From the NCBI GenBank assembly GCA_004296455.1, contig AP018280.1:2108001-2172000 (forward strand): a DNA stretch of 64,000 nt, read 5' to 3'. The stretch is from Calothrix sp. NIES-4101 (GTDB lineage Bacteria > Cyanobacteriota > Cyanobacteriia > Cyanobacteriales > Nostocaceae). Both the position numbers and the translations under genes were made by a program. This document shows, one piece after another, positions 26,616 to 36,910 of the stretch. How positions within the stretch are numbered: the stretch's first letter is position 1; every line of letters starts with the position of its first letter. The notes under the pieces are model-generated. The model was not told where the DNA came from, made no database searches, and saw only the letters and a program-made list of their open reading frames with translations.

Positions 26616-28763
26616 TTACTTATTTACTTTCACAATCGCTTGTAATAATTCACTCGCAGTACAAGGTTTTGCTAAAAACTCTTTGACTCCCATTTCTGCC
26701 GCTTGGTTAACTGTATGACTCAGTGCTAACCCAGCGATCGCAATAATTTTAACCTGAGGATTGATATTCTTCAACATACGAATCACTTTTTCACCATCCA
26801 TCACAGGCATCATCATATCGAGCAAAATAATCCGAATATCCTGTTGATATTGGCTATAAATTGATACAGCATCTCTGCCATTGCCGGCTGTTAATACTTT
26901 ATAGTTAAAGGCTTCTAAAGTAGATTGAGTAACTTTACGGATTGGAACCTCATCATCCACTACTAAAATTAACTCCCCTTCTCCAGCCATCATTTCAATT
27001 TCTGGGATGACTTTAACTAATGGTTTTTTTGTTTCTGCTACTGGTAAGTACACTTTAAAACAAGTACCTTTACCAACCTCACTATAGACATTAACAAAAC
27101 CACCATGATTCTTGGTAATCGATAGTACTGTTGAAAGTCCCAAACCTGTACCTTTTCCGGCTTCTTTAGTGGTAAAAAAAGGTTCAAAAATTCGCTCTTG
27201 GATATTTGGAGACATTCCAATACCTGTATCTGTAACAGTGATGCAGATGTAATGAATCTCGTGAGGTGTATTTTGATTTAATTGCACATTTTCAGCAGCT
27301 ATACTGAGTTTGCCTCCATTTGGCATCGCATCACGAGCATTGATAACTAAATTCATTAATATTTGGTGAATTTGAGTCGCATCTCCACAAAGATGAGCGA
27401 GGTTTTTGTCAATATCTTGCTGAAAAATAATTAATTTAGGGAATGTTTCGGCAATTATTTGTTCAATCTCGCTAAAAATTTGCTTTAAGTCTACATTTCC
27501 CCGTTTATTGTCTATTCCGTTTGCAAAGGATAAGACTTGCTTAACTAAATTCGCCGCTCTTTTGACGTTATTTTCGAGGGTTTTTAATAACTGTTGCTGT
27601 TCACTCTGGCGTAATTTCATTTGTAATAATTGTACCGACATCAAAATTGGTGACAGCACATTATTTAAATCATGAGCAATACCCCCTGCCAGATTACCAA
27701 TACTTTCAAGACGTTGCGATCGCAATAATTGTGTCTCTAATAGTTTATAATCACTGATATCTCGCATCACTGCTAAGTGCAAAAAAGTACCGTCAGATTC
27801 GTGAGGAAGGGGTACTGCATGGGATTCTACCCACCTACGTCTACCTTTAAAACTAATAATCTCAAACTCTAATTTTCCTCCGATTCCCCGACAAGCATTG
27901 TGATGTAATGCCAAAAATTTTTCTAAATATTCGGGTGCGATTCTGATTCCCACATATCTACCAAGCAATTCTTCTCTGGTTTCTACTTCCATTATCGCCA
28001 GCCCCGATGCATTAATTTCCAATAGCGTTCCATCTGGGGAAATTAGCTGAATGCATTCGGGTTCCGCATCCATGATTATTTTTAATTTTTGTTCGCTATA
28101 AATTAACCTTTGTTCAGTCAGTTTTAAACGAATAATATATCTTCTCAGTAAAAGATATAAGAACCCTAATAAACCCACATCCCCAAATGTGGCGATGGAG
28201 AAGGTGGTGATTGTTTTTGTCAAACTAGAATGAGAACTATTAATCTGTTGTTGTAATAAATTTTGCTCGCCAATTTGAATTTTCTTAATTAGTGCTTGAA
28301 TTTCGTTAACTAAGTGATTTGAAGACTGATGTAAACTTAATATTGCTGCTGGAGATAATTCTGGCTGATTTTTGTGCTCTGGAAGCCTGCTTTCAAAGCT
28401 TTGAAAAATGTCATCAATTTGTTGACTGAGGAGAATAATATCTTTTTTTGTTTGTGGTTCCTGAAGTTGAAAATTTTGTAAAACTTGGAGATTTATCTTG
28501 GTTTGCTCTAAGGCTGTATTATAGTCCTCAAGATAATGTTTTTCAGCAGTCAGTCGATAACCTATTTCCGCAGTTTCAGTCTGCTTAAATGCCAGCAAAG
28601 TTCGTTCTAATTGAGTAATGACTTGCATGGATTGCATTACCCAATCCTGATGATGAGTAACTTGAATCGTATTGCTATAGGAAATTAAGGCATTGATGAT
28701 GACAACTGCTAATGCTACCCCAAAAACAGCCGTCAACTTTTTTGTAAAAGACAACTTCTTCAT
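26616..28763 (-). CDS. Hybrid sensor histidine kinase (CHASE3-PAS-HisKA-HATPase-REC)
   Basis: 715 aa. Order of parts: transmembrane helix 1 (about 10-30), CHASE3-type extracellular four-helix region (about 39-180, LLAFKQTETAEIGYRLTAEK), transmembrane helix 2 (about 187-207), PAS domain (about 225-345, EPECIQLISPDGTLLEINAS), HisKA with H364 in GGIAHDLNNVLSPIL, and HATPase (LMNLVINARDAMPNGGKL, VTDTGIGMSPNIQ, GKGTGLGLSTVL). A C-terminal receiver carries D649 in IILLDMMMPVMDGEKV. The HDLNNxLSPI form of the H box is typical of PAS hybrid kinases. The periplasmic CHASE3 senses an unknown signal. No partner regulator is adjacent. Confidence 0.93.
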   Translation of the reverse strand: MKKLSFTKKLTAVFGVALAVVIINALISYSNTIQVTHHQDWVMQSMQVITQLERTLLAFKQTETAEIGYRLTAEKHYLEDYNTALEQTKINLQVLQNFQLQEPQTKKDIILLSQQIDDIFQSFESRLPEHKNQPELSPAAILSLHQSSNHLVNEIQALIKKIQIGEQNLLQQQINSSHSSLTKTITTFSIATFGDVGLLGFLYLLLRRYIIRLKLTEQRLIYSEQKLKIIMDAEPECIQLISPDGTLLEINASGLAIMEVETREELLGRYVGIRIAPEYLEKFLALHHNACRGIGGKLEFEIISFKGRRRWVESHAVPLPHESDGTFLHLAVMRDISDYKLLETQLLRSQRLESIGNLAGGIAHDLNNVLSPILMSVQLLQMKLRQSEQQQLLKTLENNVKRAANLVKQVLSFANGIDNKRGNVDLKQIFSEIEQIIAETFPKLIIFQQDIDKNLAHLCGDATQIHQILMNLVINARDAMPNGGKLSIAAENVQLNQNTPHEIHYICITVTDTGIGMSPNIQERIFEPFFTTKEAGKGTGLGLSTVLSITKNHGGFVNVYSEVGKGTCFKVYLPVAETKKPLVKVIPEIEMMAGEGELILVVDDEVPIRKVTQSTLEAFNYKVLTAGNGRDAVSIYSQYQQDIRIILLDMMMPVMDGEKVIRMLKNINPQVKIIAIAGLALSHTVNQAAEMGVKEFLAKPCTASELLQAIVKVNK

Positions 28764-30666
<1,903 letters not shown>

Positions 30667-30803
30667 TTTTCAAGTTCTGACAAATGCTTACTTGTCTTTG
30701 TTGCTGTGGGTGGACAAATTCACTACGGAATTGTTAACACTTAAGCTTGGGCACTGATACACTAGAAAAGCTGCAAAAATCGTCAAGAAAAGTAATCTAA
30801 GAT

Positions 30804-31103
30804 ATGGCAATCACAGTTGAATGTAAAACACGACCTGAAGGCAGCAAACCCAATGCCCTACGTCGTTCTGGCATATTACCAGCAAATTTGTACGGTCACA
30901 AAGGTCGTGAGTCTATTTCTCTCGTTGTTGATGCAAAAACTGTCGAGCGTTTACTCAAACAAGCCCGTGTTGACAAAACTGAAATCGAACTGAGCATTTC
31001 TGATATTAATTGGAATGGTAAAGCTGTAATTAAAGAAGTTCAAACTCATCCAGCTAAAGGCACAATATATCATTTGAGCTTTTATTCGATCGCAAAGGAT
31101 TAA
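30804..31103 (+). CDS. rplY: Large ribosomal subunit protein bL25, short form
   Basis: 99 aa from the ATG at 30804. The bL25 N-terminal fold is clear: [40 protein letters not shown] and, at the end, [20 protein letters not shown]. It binds 5S rRNA. The C-terminal CTC-type extension of long bL25 proteins is absent, as usual in cyanobacteria. A strong terminator follows. Confidence 0.96.
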   Translation: MAITVECKTRPEGSKPNALRRSGILPANLYGHKGRESISLVVDAKTVERLLKQARVDKTEIELSISDINWNGKAVIKEVQTHPAKGTIYHLSFYSIAKD

Positions 31104-31163
31104 TATAGGTCAATCAATGGTGTGTATTTTACACTATTTGAAGTTTCTAGTGAGTATAAATTT

Positions 31164-31189
31164 AACCAGGGTTAAACCCTGGTTTTTTT
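31164..31189 (+). terminator. Rho-independent terminator after rplY
   Basis: AACCAGGG (31164-31171) pairs with CCCTGGTT (31177-31184), followed by TTTTT. It is a textbook intrinsic terminator 60 nt after the stop codon. Confidence 0.92.
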
Positions 31190-31329
31190 GTGGGGCTATC
31201 AAGGTTTGTCAAAAAATAGTAGTCTAGGGGATTGAAGAAACGCTGGAGACACGGAGATTATTTGCAATTGTCACCTTTTTTCACCTTACCCATTTACCAT
31301 TAACTATACTGAATACCAAATATTTAAAT

Positions 31330-32877
31330 ATGACAGACATATCCCTTCCCGCTTTAATTCAGCAAATGTTACAACCTGGTTTTTACCCACACTCGGTAAA
31401 GGAACCAATTCGACTTATTCAAACCCATGGTTCTTATGTTCTCTTAACTGGGGATTTCGTATATAAGTTGAAAAAACCTGTAAATTTTGGTTTTTTAAAC
31501 TATTCAACCTTGGAATTACGGCGCAACTTTTGCTATGAAGAATTACGCTTAAACCAACGGGGTGCAGCAGAATTATATTTGGAAGTATTACCAATAACTC
31601 AAGCGGACGAAAAATATCAACTGGGTGGTACAGAAACACCAGTAGAGTATGCACTAAAAATGCGTGAATTCCCCGAAGAAAATCTCTTCAGTACCATGTT
31701 TGAAGCTGGGAAACTAAATGAATCACATATCAAAGATTTAGGACGGGTAGTTGCGCTTTACCATGCGAAAACGGAAACAAACGAATACATCAGTAGTTTT
31801 GGTGAAGTTCCCCAAGTTCGAGCTTCGATTGACCAAAACTACGAACAAACAGTTAATTATATTGGGGGACCCCAAACTCAACAACAATTTGACGAAACCA
31901 AACAATATACCGATCGCTTTTTTGCCGAACGTCAACAATTATTTCGCGATCGCATCACTCACCACTTTATCCGTGAATGTCACGGTGACTTACACACCCG
32001 CAATATTTGCATCTTGAATGAGCAAATATTACTATTTGACTGCATTGAATTTAATGAACCTTTCCGCTTTGTCGATGTCATGTATGACGTAGCTTTTACC
32101 GTCATGGATTTGGAAGCTCGTCAACGCCCAGATTTCGCCAATATATTTCTGAACACCTATATCGAACAAACAGGTGATTGGGAAGGTTTACAATTATTAC
32201 CTTTATATATGAGTCGTCAAGCATATGTAAGAGCAAAAGTCAACTCTTTTTTACTTGATGATCCCGGTGTTCCCGCAGAAGTCAAAGCCGAATCAGCAAA
32301 GGTTGCAGCCGCTTATTACACCCAAGCGTGGCAATACACTCAGTCCTCCCAAGGGCAACTAATTGTTATGTCTGGTTTATCTGGTTCTGGTAAAAGTACA
32401 GCAGCCAAATATCTAGCCCCGAAAATTGGTGCGATTCACCTACGTTCTGATGCTGTACGCAAGCATTTAGCAGGCGTACCTTTGTACGATCGCGGCAGTA
32501 GCGAAATATATACCCCGGAAATGACGGAGAAAACCTATACTAAGTTGTTAGACTTGGGAATTTTACTCGCTAGCCAAGGTTTTAAGGTAATTTTAGATGC
32601 TAAGTATGACCGATTACAGTTGCGGAGTGACGTAATTAGTCGAGCTGAAGCAGAGCAAATACCGATTAAAATCATTCAATGTACCGCACCTGTGGAAGTG
32701 TTGCAGTCAAGATTAAAAAACCGTACAGGTGATATAGCCGATGCTACAGCCGATTTATTGGTCTCGCAATTAGAGAATGCCGAGGCTTTTGTTGCAAATG
32801 AAGAAGCTTATGTCACAATCTTAGACACAACTCAGCCACTAGCGGCACAATTAGATGATGTTGTAATCTGCCAATAA
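31330..32877 (+). CDS. Kinase-like (APH fold) plus P-loop ATPase fusion protein
   Basis: 515 aa. The N-terminal ~330 residues resemble aminoglycoside-phosphotransferase-like kinases: GSYVLLTGDFVYKLKKPVNF with the ATP-binding lysines, the catalytic loop FIRECHGDLHTRNICIL (about 216-232), and the metal-binding Asp in LLFDCIEFNEPFRF. The C-terminal part is a small-molecule-kinase P-loop domain: VMSGLSGSGKSTAAKYLAPK (about 345-364), then IHLRSDAVRKHLAGVP. This two-domain pair is widespread in bacteria (COG2187 with COG0645), with no settled substrate. It is followed 19 bp later by a membrane protein gene, probably in one operon. Confidence 0.85.
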   Translation: MTDISLPALIQQMLQPGFYPHSVKEPIRLIQTHGSYVLLTGDFVYKLKKPVNFGFLNYSTLELRRNFCYEELRLNQRGAAELYLEVLPITQADEKYQLGGTETPVEYALKMREFPEENLFSTMFEAGKLNESHIKDLGRVVALYHAKTETNEYISSFGEVPQVRASIDQNYEQTVNYIGGPQTQQQFDETKQYTDRFFAERQQLFRDRITHHFIRECHGDLHTRNICILNEQILLFDCIEFNEPFRFVDVMYDVAFTVMDLEARQRPDFANIFLNTYIEQTGDWEGLQLLPLYMSRQAYVRAKVNSFLLDDPGVPAEVKAESAKVAAAYYTQAWQYTQSSQGQLIVMSGLSGSGKSTAAKYLAPKIGAIHLRSDAVRKHLAGVPLYDRGSSEIYTPEMTEKTYTKLLDLGILLASQGFKVILDAKYDRLQLRSDVISRAEAEQIPIKIIQCTAPVEVLQSRLKNRTGDIADATADLLVSQLENAEAFVANEEAYVTILDTTQPLAAQLDDVVICQ

Positions 32878-32896
32878 TCCAATAGATTTTGTTCTC

Positions 32897-33397
32897 ATGG
32901 CACAACAAAAAAACAATAATCCGTTCCCTATTTCTCCTAACTTTTCCAACCAACTGATATTTGGTTTATTTCTCACCTTTCTGTTTTTAATGATTGGTTG
33001 GGATCGCACTTGGAGTATTTTTCTTGGTATTTTGGGTGGTTTTCTCGTGGGTTGGATTAGCGAAGCCACTAAATCTGGACCTCAACCATCGAATGTCGCA
33101 ACTTCAGAAGGTATTGATGCCGGATTGAAATATTGGTTATTTTTCCTTGCAGGTTTTATGTTGTTAAGGATATATCCAGCACCTCTGAGTATTTTATTAG
33201 GTGCATTAGGTGGTTTAGGTGGGGGTCTAATTATTGCTTGGTGGGGAAGCAAGGAAGCCACTCAAGCCGACTTACCAGCAGCATTAACTGAAAGTGAAGA
33301 AGTTGAACTCCCAAAACAAGTATCTGGCAGGAAAAGAAGAGCTACTCGCCGTTTTCGCCGCCCCCGTGGCAGAATAAATTTCCGGTTTTGGCAATAG
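32897..33397 (+). CDS. Membrane protein of unknown function, Arg-rich tail
   Basis: 166 aa from the ATG at 32897. There are about four hydrophobic segments (QLIFGLFLTFLFLMIGW, WSIFLGILGGFLVGWI, YWLFFLAGFMLLRIY and a glycine-rich ILLGALGGLGGGLIIAWWG). An acidic stretch and a strongly basic C-terminus (GRKRRATRRFRRPRGRINFR) follow, probably cytoplasmic. I recognise no domain. It begins 19 bp after the kinase/P-loop fusion and is likely co-transcribed with it. Confidence 0.75.
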   Translation: MAQQKNNNPFPISPNFSNQLIFGLFLTFLFLMIGWDRTWSIFLGILGGFLVGWISEATKSGPQPSNVATSEGIDAGLKYWLFFLAGFMLLRIYPAPLSILLGALGGLGGGLIIAWWGSKEATQADLPAALTESEEVELPKQVSGRKRRATRRFRRPRGRINFRFWQ

Positions 33398-33578
33398 TTG
33401 AGTTGTTAATAGTTAATTGGTAATAGTGAGTAATTAATGGTTTTTGATTCAGTAAAGCTATTAATATATTGCTATTACTAAAATTTTTTAAGAAATATCT
33501 TTAAATCCTCAAATCTCCCTATAAAAACTCAAAATTATGTGTAATTAATGATTAAATATTCAATATTAACTACTAAAT

Positions 33579-34367
33579 ATGTTTCTCTATCTTTCTAAAT
33601 TACTACCATTGTTTTTTTATCCACTAGGGTTAGCTTGCGTTGTCTTAATCATTGCTTTAATCACAATTAAAAGACGACCAAGAACATCTGTATTTTGCAT
33701 TGTCTTAGCTCTAATTTTATTAATTGGTACTAGTAATGGTTGGACTGCACGTTATTTTGTTAAATCCCTAGAATGGCAAAATACTCCATCCCAATTACCA
33801 AATGCTGATGCGATCGTTGTTTTGGGTGGTGCAACTCGTTCAGCCTTTTTACCCCGACCAACGGTAGACTTAAAAGAAGCTGGAGATCGAGTTATTTATG
33901 GTGCCCAATTATACCTTCAAAAGAAAGCACCTTCTATTATTTTAAGTGGTGGACGAATTGAGTGGTTTGGTAAAGGCACCTCAGAAGCCACTGATATGGC
34001 AAGTCTTCTCACTTCAATTGGTATTCCCTCAGAAGCGATTATCGAAGAGCCTAATTCCTTAAATACTTACGAAAATGCAGTTAATGTTAAAAAAATTCTC
34101 GAACAACGCGGAATAAAAAAAATATTACTAGTTACATCTGCTATACATATGCCGCGATCGCTGTTAATTTTTAAGAAGCAAAAAATTGATGCAATCCCCG
34201 CGCCTACTGATTTTCTGGTGAGTTATGGGGAACTCCAAGAGCTTACCAGTACTCCCAAAGCGGCTATCCTGAATTTAATTCCCGATACTGACAATATTCA
34301 TAATTTTACCAGTGCCTTAAAAGAATATATTGGTCTTGTTATTTATCGTTTGCGAGGTTGGTTATAA
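33579..34367 (+). CDS. YdcF/SanA-like DUF218 membrane protein
   Basis: 262 aa. Two N-terminal transmembrane helices (about 8-28 and 36-54) precede the DUF218 domain. That domain shows ADAIVVLGGATRSAF, the SIILSGG strand (GGRIEWFGKGTSEATDMASL), EEPNSLNTYENAVNVKKI, and LLVTSAIHMPRSLLIFKKQ. These are the conserved blocks of the ElyC/SanA/YdcF group. In other bacteria members affect envelope integrity and peptidoglycan or lipid-carrier metabolism. The IS4-type element is inserted 15 bp past the stop codon, so its original downstream context is lost. Confidence 0.88.
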   Translation: MFLYLSKLLPLFFYPLGLACVVLIIALITIKRRPRTSVFCIVLALILLIGTSNGWTARYFVKSLEWQNTPSQLPNADAIVVLGGATRSAFLPRPTVDLKEAGDRVIYGAQLYLQKKAPSIILSGGRIEWFGKGTSEATDMASLLTSIGIPSEAIIEEPNSLNTYENAVNVKKILEQRGIKKILLVTSAIHMPRSLLIFKKQKIDAIPAPTDFLVSYGELQELTSTPKAAILNLIPDTDNIHNFTSALKEYIGLVIYRLRGWL

Positions 34368-34382
34368 ACACTTTCCCGAAAT

Positions 34383-35845
34383 CAATACCTTCGCCAAAAT
34401 TATGAACTGCTAGAACAAGGATCGGCAGGGTGGATACGTCCTAAATTGGTAACTCTGTGAAAAATATTTGCGAGTAAAACTGGGTCAGGTTTTTCCGGAA
34501 GGAGTTTTATAGTTTCCTCAACATATTTATAACCTCGGAAGATTGCCTTAAGGTCTGTAATACTAAAATCAGGGTTAAATTTACGGAAGTGAGAAAGCAA
34601 AACTTGCGAAATATTAACCATGAAAAATGCCAAATTTGCAGCGTTTGTTACTGCATTTTTCCCAACATTCATAAAGTCTTCGAGTCCAAAAAATTGTTTA
34701 GCATCGCGAAAATTAAATTCGATTTGAAATCTCAAACTGTAATAATCAATCACATGCACATAACTTAAACTCAACTCAGTTGAAAATAAAACAGCATGAG
34801 TTCTATGTGATGTTACAATATTTGTCCGCACTATAATTACAACATTTAATGTTTGAGAAAATTCTTTATGGAGAAGTTGAGTTTGATAAAAATCTGTACG
34901 AATATTCTCAACAGTCTCAGTTTTTTTGAGAAATTTATCTGGTATAAATGAATAGTCAATTCTATCACCGTATTTACGACGGCATTTACGACTAGGGTCT
35001 GGATTTTCATAGGGGATATACAAGGCAGAGTCGTAGCGCATCTTAGAAATTAGTTGTAAGCCCATTTGTCGAGTCATAACCACGGCATTATTATTTCCAA
35101 AATGACCATCCAATACCAAGTAAGTTAGCGGTAAAAATTTACTTAATTTTTTGAGCAAGTCCTGAATTAGAATACGAATACGTAGAAGTTCTGAGGTAAA
35201 AACTACTTCTGTTTTATCTTTATTCTTACTTCCCTTTGGTCGCCCGCCCTTCTTTTTTGGGACTTCTTGATTTGGTTTTTCTTTAGGCTTTTTTGTCTCT
35301 TCTGTTAATTTTGCTTGCTTCTCAACTTTTGGTTTGATTACTTGTTCAATCCTGATAGGAAATGCTTTCCTTTGTTCAATACTGACCAAGGATAATGCAA
35401 AAAATGATAATCCCTGTATTGGTTTGTCATGCAAAGATGAATAAAATTTATCGACCCCATAACTTTTTTTTCCTGCTTTGCTTACTACTACTTCATCTCC
35501 TGCTAATAGGTATGTTTCTTTTTGGCAAAATATATGTTCTCTAAAAAATACCCAAAATAACCCTGCCCAAGGTAATGAATGAGCAAAAAATCGCTGTATT
35601 GTTCTATAGCTTCCGCCCTTTCCACACCACCGTGATATGCCCAGCATTGTTATTCTTCCACTCATTGCTAGCATTGCTGATATAATTCTGCTCCAACGTC
35701 TCAAAGTTGTTCTGGTCGTATATCGTTGCAAGCATTCCAACAGTGCTAATATATCTGGCATGGGCTTTCTGTGGTTCTTGAGTTGTGGTTGTGGTAAACA
35801 ATAACTCTACTACGGAAAGCCCTCTTTATTTTGGCGAAGGTATTG
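34383..35845 (-). mobile_element. IS4-type insertion sequence, complete, with target duplication
   Basis: The ends are perfect 18-bp inverted repeats, CAATACCTTCGCCAAAAT at 34383-34400 and its complement at 35828-35845. The flanks carry a 5-bp direct repeat GAAAT (34378-34382 and 35846-35850). The element is 1463 bp with one transposase gene. Intact ends and target duplication indicate a recent insertion. Confidence 0.93.
34400..35761 (-). CDS. IS4-family transposase, intact
   Basis: 453 aa. The catalytic set is D89 in LLAGDEVVVSKAGKK, D218 in YLVLDGHFGN, and the IS4 YREK signature Y341-R344-E348-K355 in DYYSLRFQIEFNFRDAKQFF. A Lys/Pro-rich insert (about 143-182, ending KKGGRPKGSKNKDK, an AT-hook-like motif) lies between the first two. 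It starts at the ATG at 35761 and the stop lies just inside the left inverted repeat. No frameshift or stop interrupts it. Confidence 0.93.
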   Translation of the reverse strand: MPDILALLECLQRYTTRTTLRRWSRIISAMLAMSGRITMLGISRWCGKGGSYRTIQRFFAHSLPWAGLFWVFFREHIFCQKETYLLAGDEVVVSKAGKKSYGVDKFYSSLHDKPIQGLSFFALSLVSIEQRKAFPIRIEQVIKPKVEKQAKLTEETKKPKEKPNQEVPKKKGGRPKGSKNKDKTEVVFTSELLRIRILIQDLLKKLSKFLPLTYLVLDGHFGNNNAVVMTRQMGLQLISKMRYDSALYIPYENPDPSRKCRRKYGDRIDYSFIPDKFLKKTETVENIRTDFYQTQLLHKEFSQTLNVVIIVRTNIVTSHRTHAVLFSTELSLSYVHVIDYYSLRFQIEFNFRDAKQFFGLEDFMNVGKNAVTNAANLAFFMVNISQVLLSHFRKFNPDFSITDLKAIFRGYKYVEETIKLLPEKPDPVLLANIFHRVTNLGRIHPADPCSSSS

Positions 35846-36039
35846 GAAATACTGAAGTTTTAAGTGCTGATATCATATCTGGCAGAACACTCATATTTAA
35901 AAATTATCCGCATCTTTTTGATCATAGTGATGTGGATAAACCAGATATGACTCCCGAATAATATAGGTAATAATTGATGAAGGTAGTTAAACTTGTTGAG
36001 ACTTTAATTGCTCAATATTCACTTGCAACATAAATTTTT

Positions 36040-36261
36040 ATGTCCAAAGATTTCACATATATTATCCCTACCCCGCCTCCGGAGGTGGAAGAAGTATTTG
36101 CCACAGTAGAGGTGACAAGGGAATATTACAATGAAGTACAAATACGCTCAGAACACAAACTGTACTGTGAATGGTATCGCACCACAGCCACAAGACATCG
36201 TCAAGAACTGGAAAAAATGCGCGGCGAACTGAATTTATTTGCGTGGTTTCGCCGCCAATAA
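36040..36261 (+). CDS. Small soluble protein, 73 aa, cyanobacterial hypothetical
   Basis: From the ATG at 36040: MSKDFTYIIPTPPPEVEEVF, then a long helix with EHKLYCEWYRTTATRHRQEL and EKMRGELNLFAWFRRQ. I recall small cyanobacterial hypothetical proteins with the same 'YCxWY...MRGxLNxFxWF' ending, so it is probably real. The function is unknown. The gene is convergent with ftrV. Confidence 0.65.
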   Translation: MSKDFTYIIPTPPPEVEEVFATVEVTREYYNEVQIRSEHKLYCEWYRTTATRHRQELEKMRGELNLFAWFRRQ

Positions 36262-36322
36262 GGTTTGGAGACTGTGAAATGTAAGTTTTAAATTGGGTAA
36301 ATGGGTTAAATAAGTTCAAACT

Positions 36323-36544
36323 TTAAACCAGTTCAAGCTCATTTTCACGCAAGTGTGCTTTAAATTTCTTACTAAACTTAACTAGAATTGGTAAATTCGC
36401 GCTAACAGGTCTACCTTGCCACTCAGTTACAATACCAGCAACTTCCCCTTCCGTGCCTTTGAGGTCAAAAGCTTGACCGCGATGTTCGGGGTTATGATAT
36501 ACCACAACAGATTCTTTAACTCGAACGCGATCGCCAACTTTCAT
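36323..36544 (-). CDS. ftrV: Ferredoxin-thioredoxin reductase, variable chain
   Basis: 73 aa from the ATG at 36544 (MKVGDRVRVKESVVVYHNPE), the normal FtrV start; the frame is open 17 codons further but outside the family. The SH3-like barrel is followed by GTEGEVAGIVTEWQGRPVSA and VKFSKKFKAHLRENELEL, both diagnostic. FtrV pairs with the catalytic FeS subunit FtrC (not in the window) to pass electrons from ferredoxin to thioredoxin in the light-dependent redox control of enzymes. Confidence 0.96.
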   Translation of the reverse strand: MKVGDRVRVKESVVVYHNPEHRGQAFDLKGTEGEVAGIVTEWQGRPVSANLPILVKFSKKFKAHLRENELELV

Positions 36545-36910
36545 AATAGCGCTTACACCTAACTTTGATTGTTCCACAAGTGTTTCCACACCCATCCCTC
36601 TCTTTAAAAGGCTAATCTTTTAATCTTTACTCCAGATGGGGACTTAGGTCAATATTTTGTTGGGGAGACAATAGTTAACCTGAGGGCTAGATTGATTTCA
36701 GCTTACCCCCAATCAAAAAAGCCCAGTTCTTATTGCCAATTCCCACTTCCAACAGGATAGAGCACGAATACTAGCATCTTGTGGGAAGCCAGTAACACCG
36801 CATAATGAGAAATTATGCGTGATTTTAGATGATTTTAGATATTCATATTTCTTGACTTATACAGCTTCAGTTACTCATCCTCAATATTTTGCCCTCTGCC
36901 CTTCCTGTTA
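36545..36910. other. Intergenic region upstream of ftrV
   Basis: 366 bp between two minus-strand genes, presumably holding the ftrV promoter and the 3' end of the phosphatase transcript. GATTTTAGAT is repeated in tandem at about 36821-36841. No gene recognised. Confidence 0.4.
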
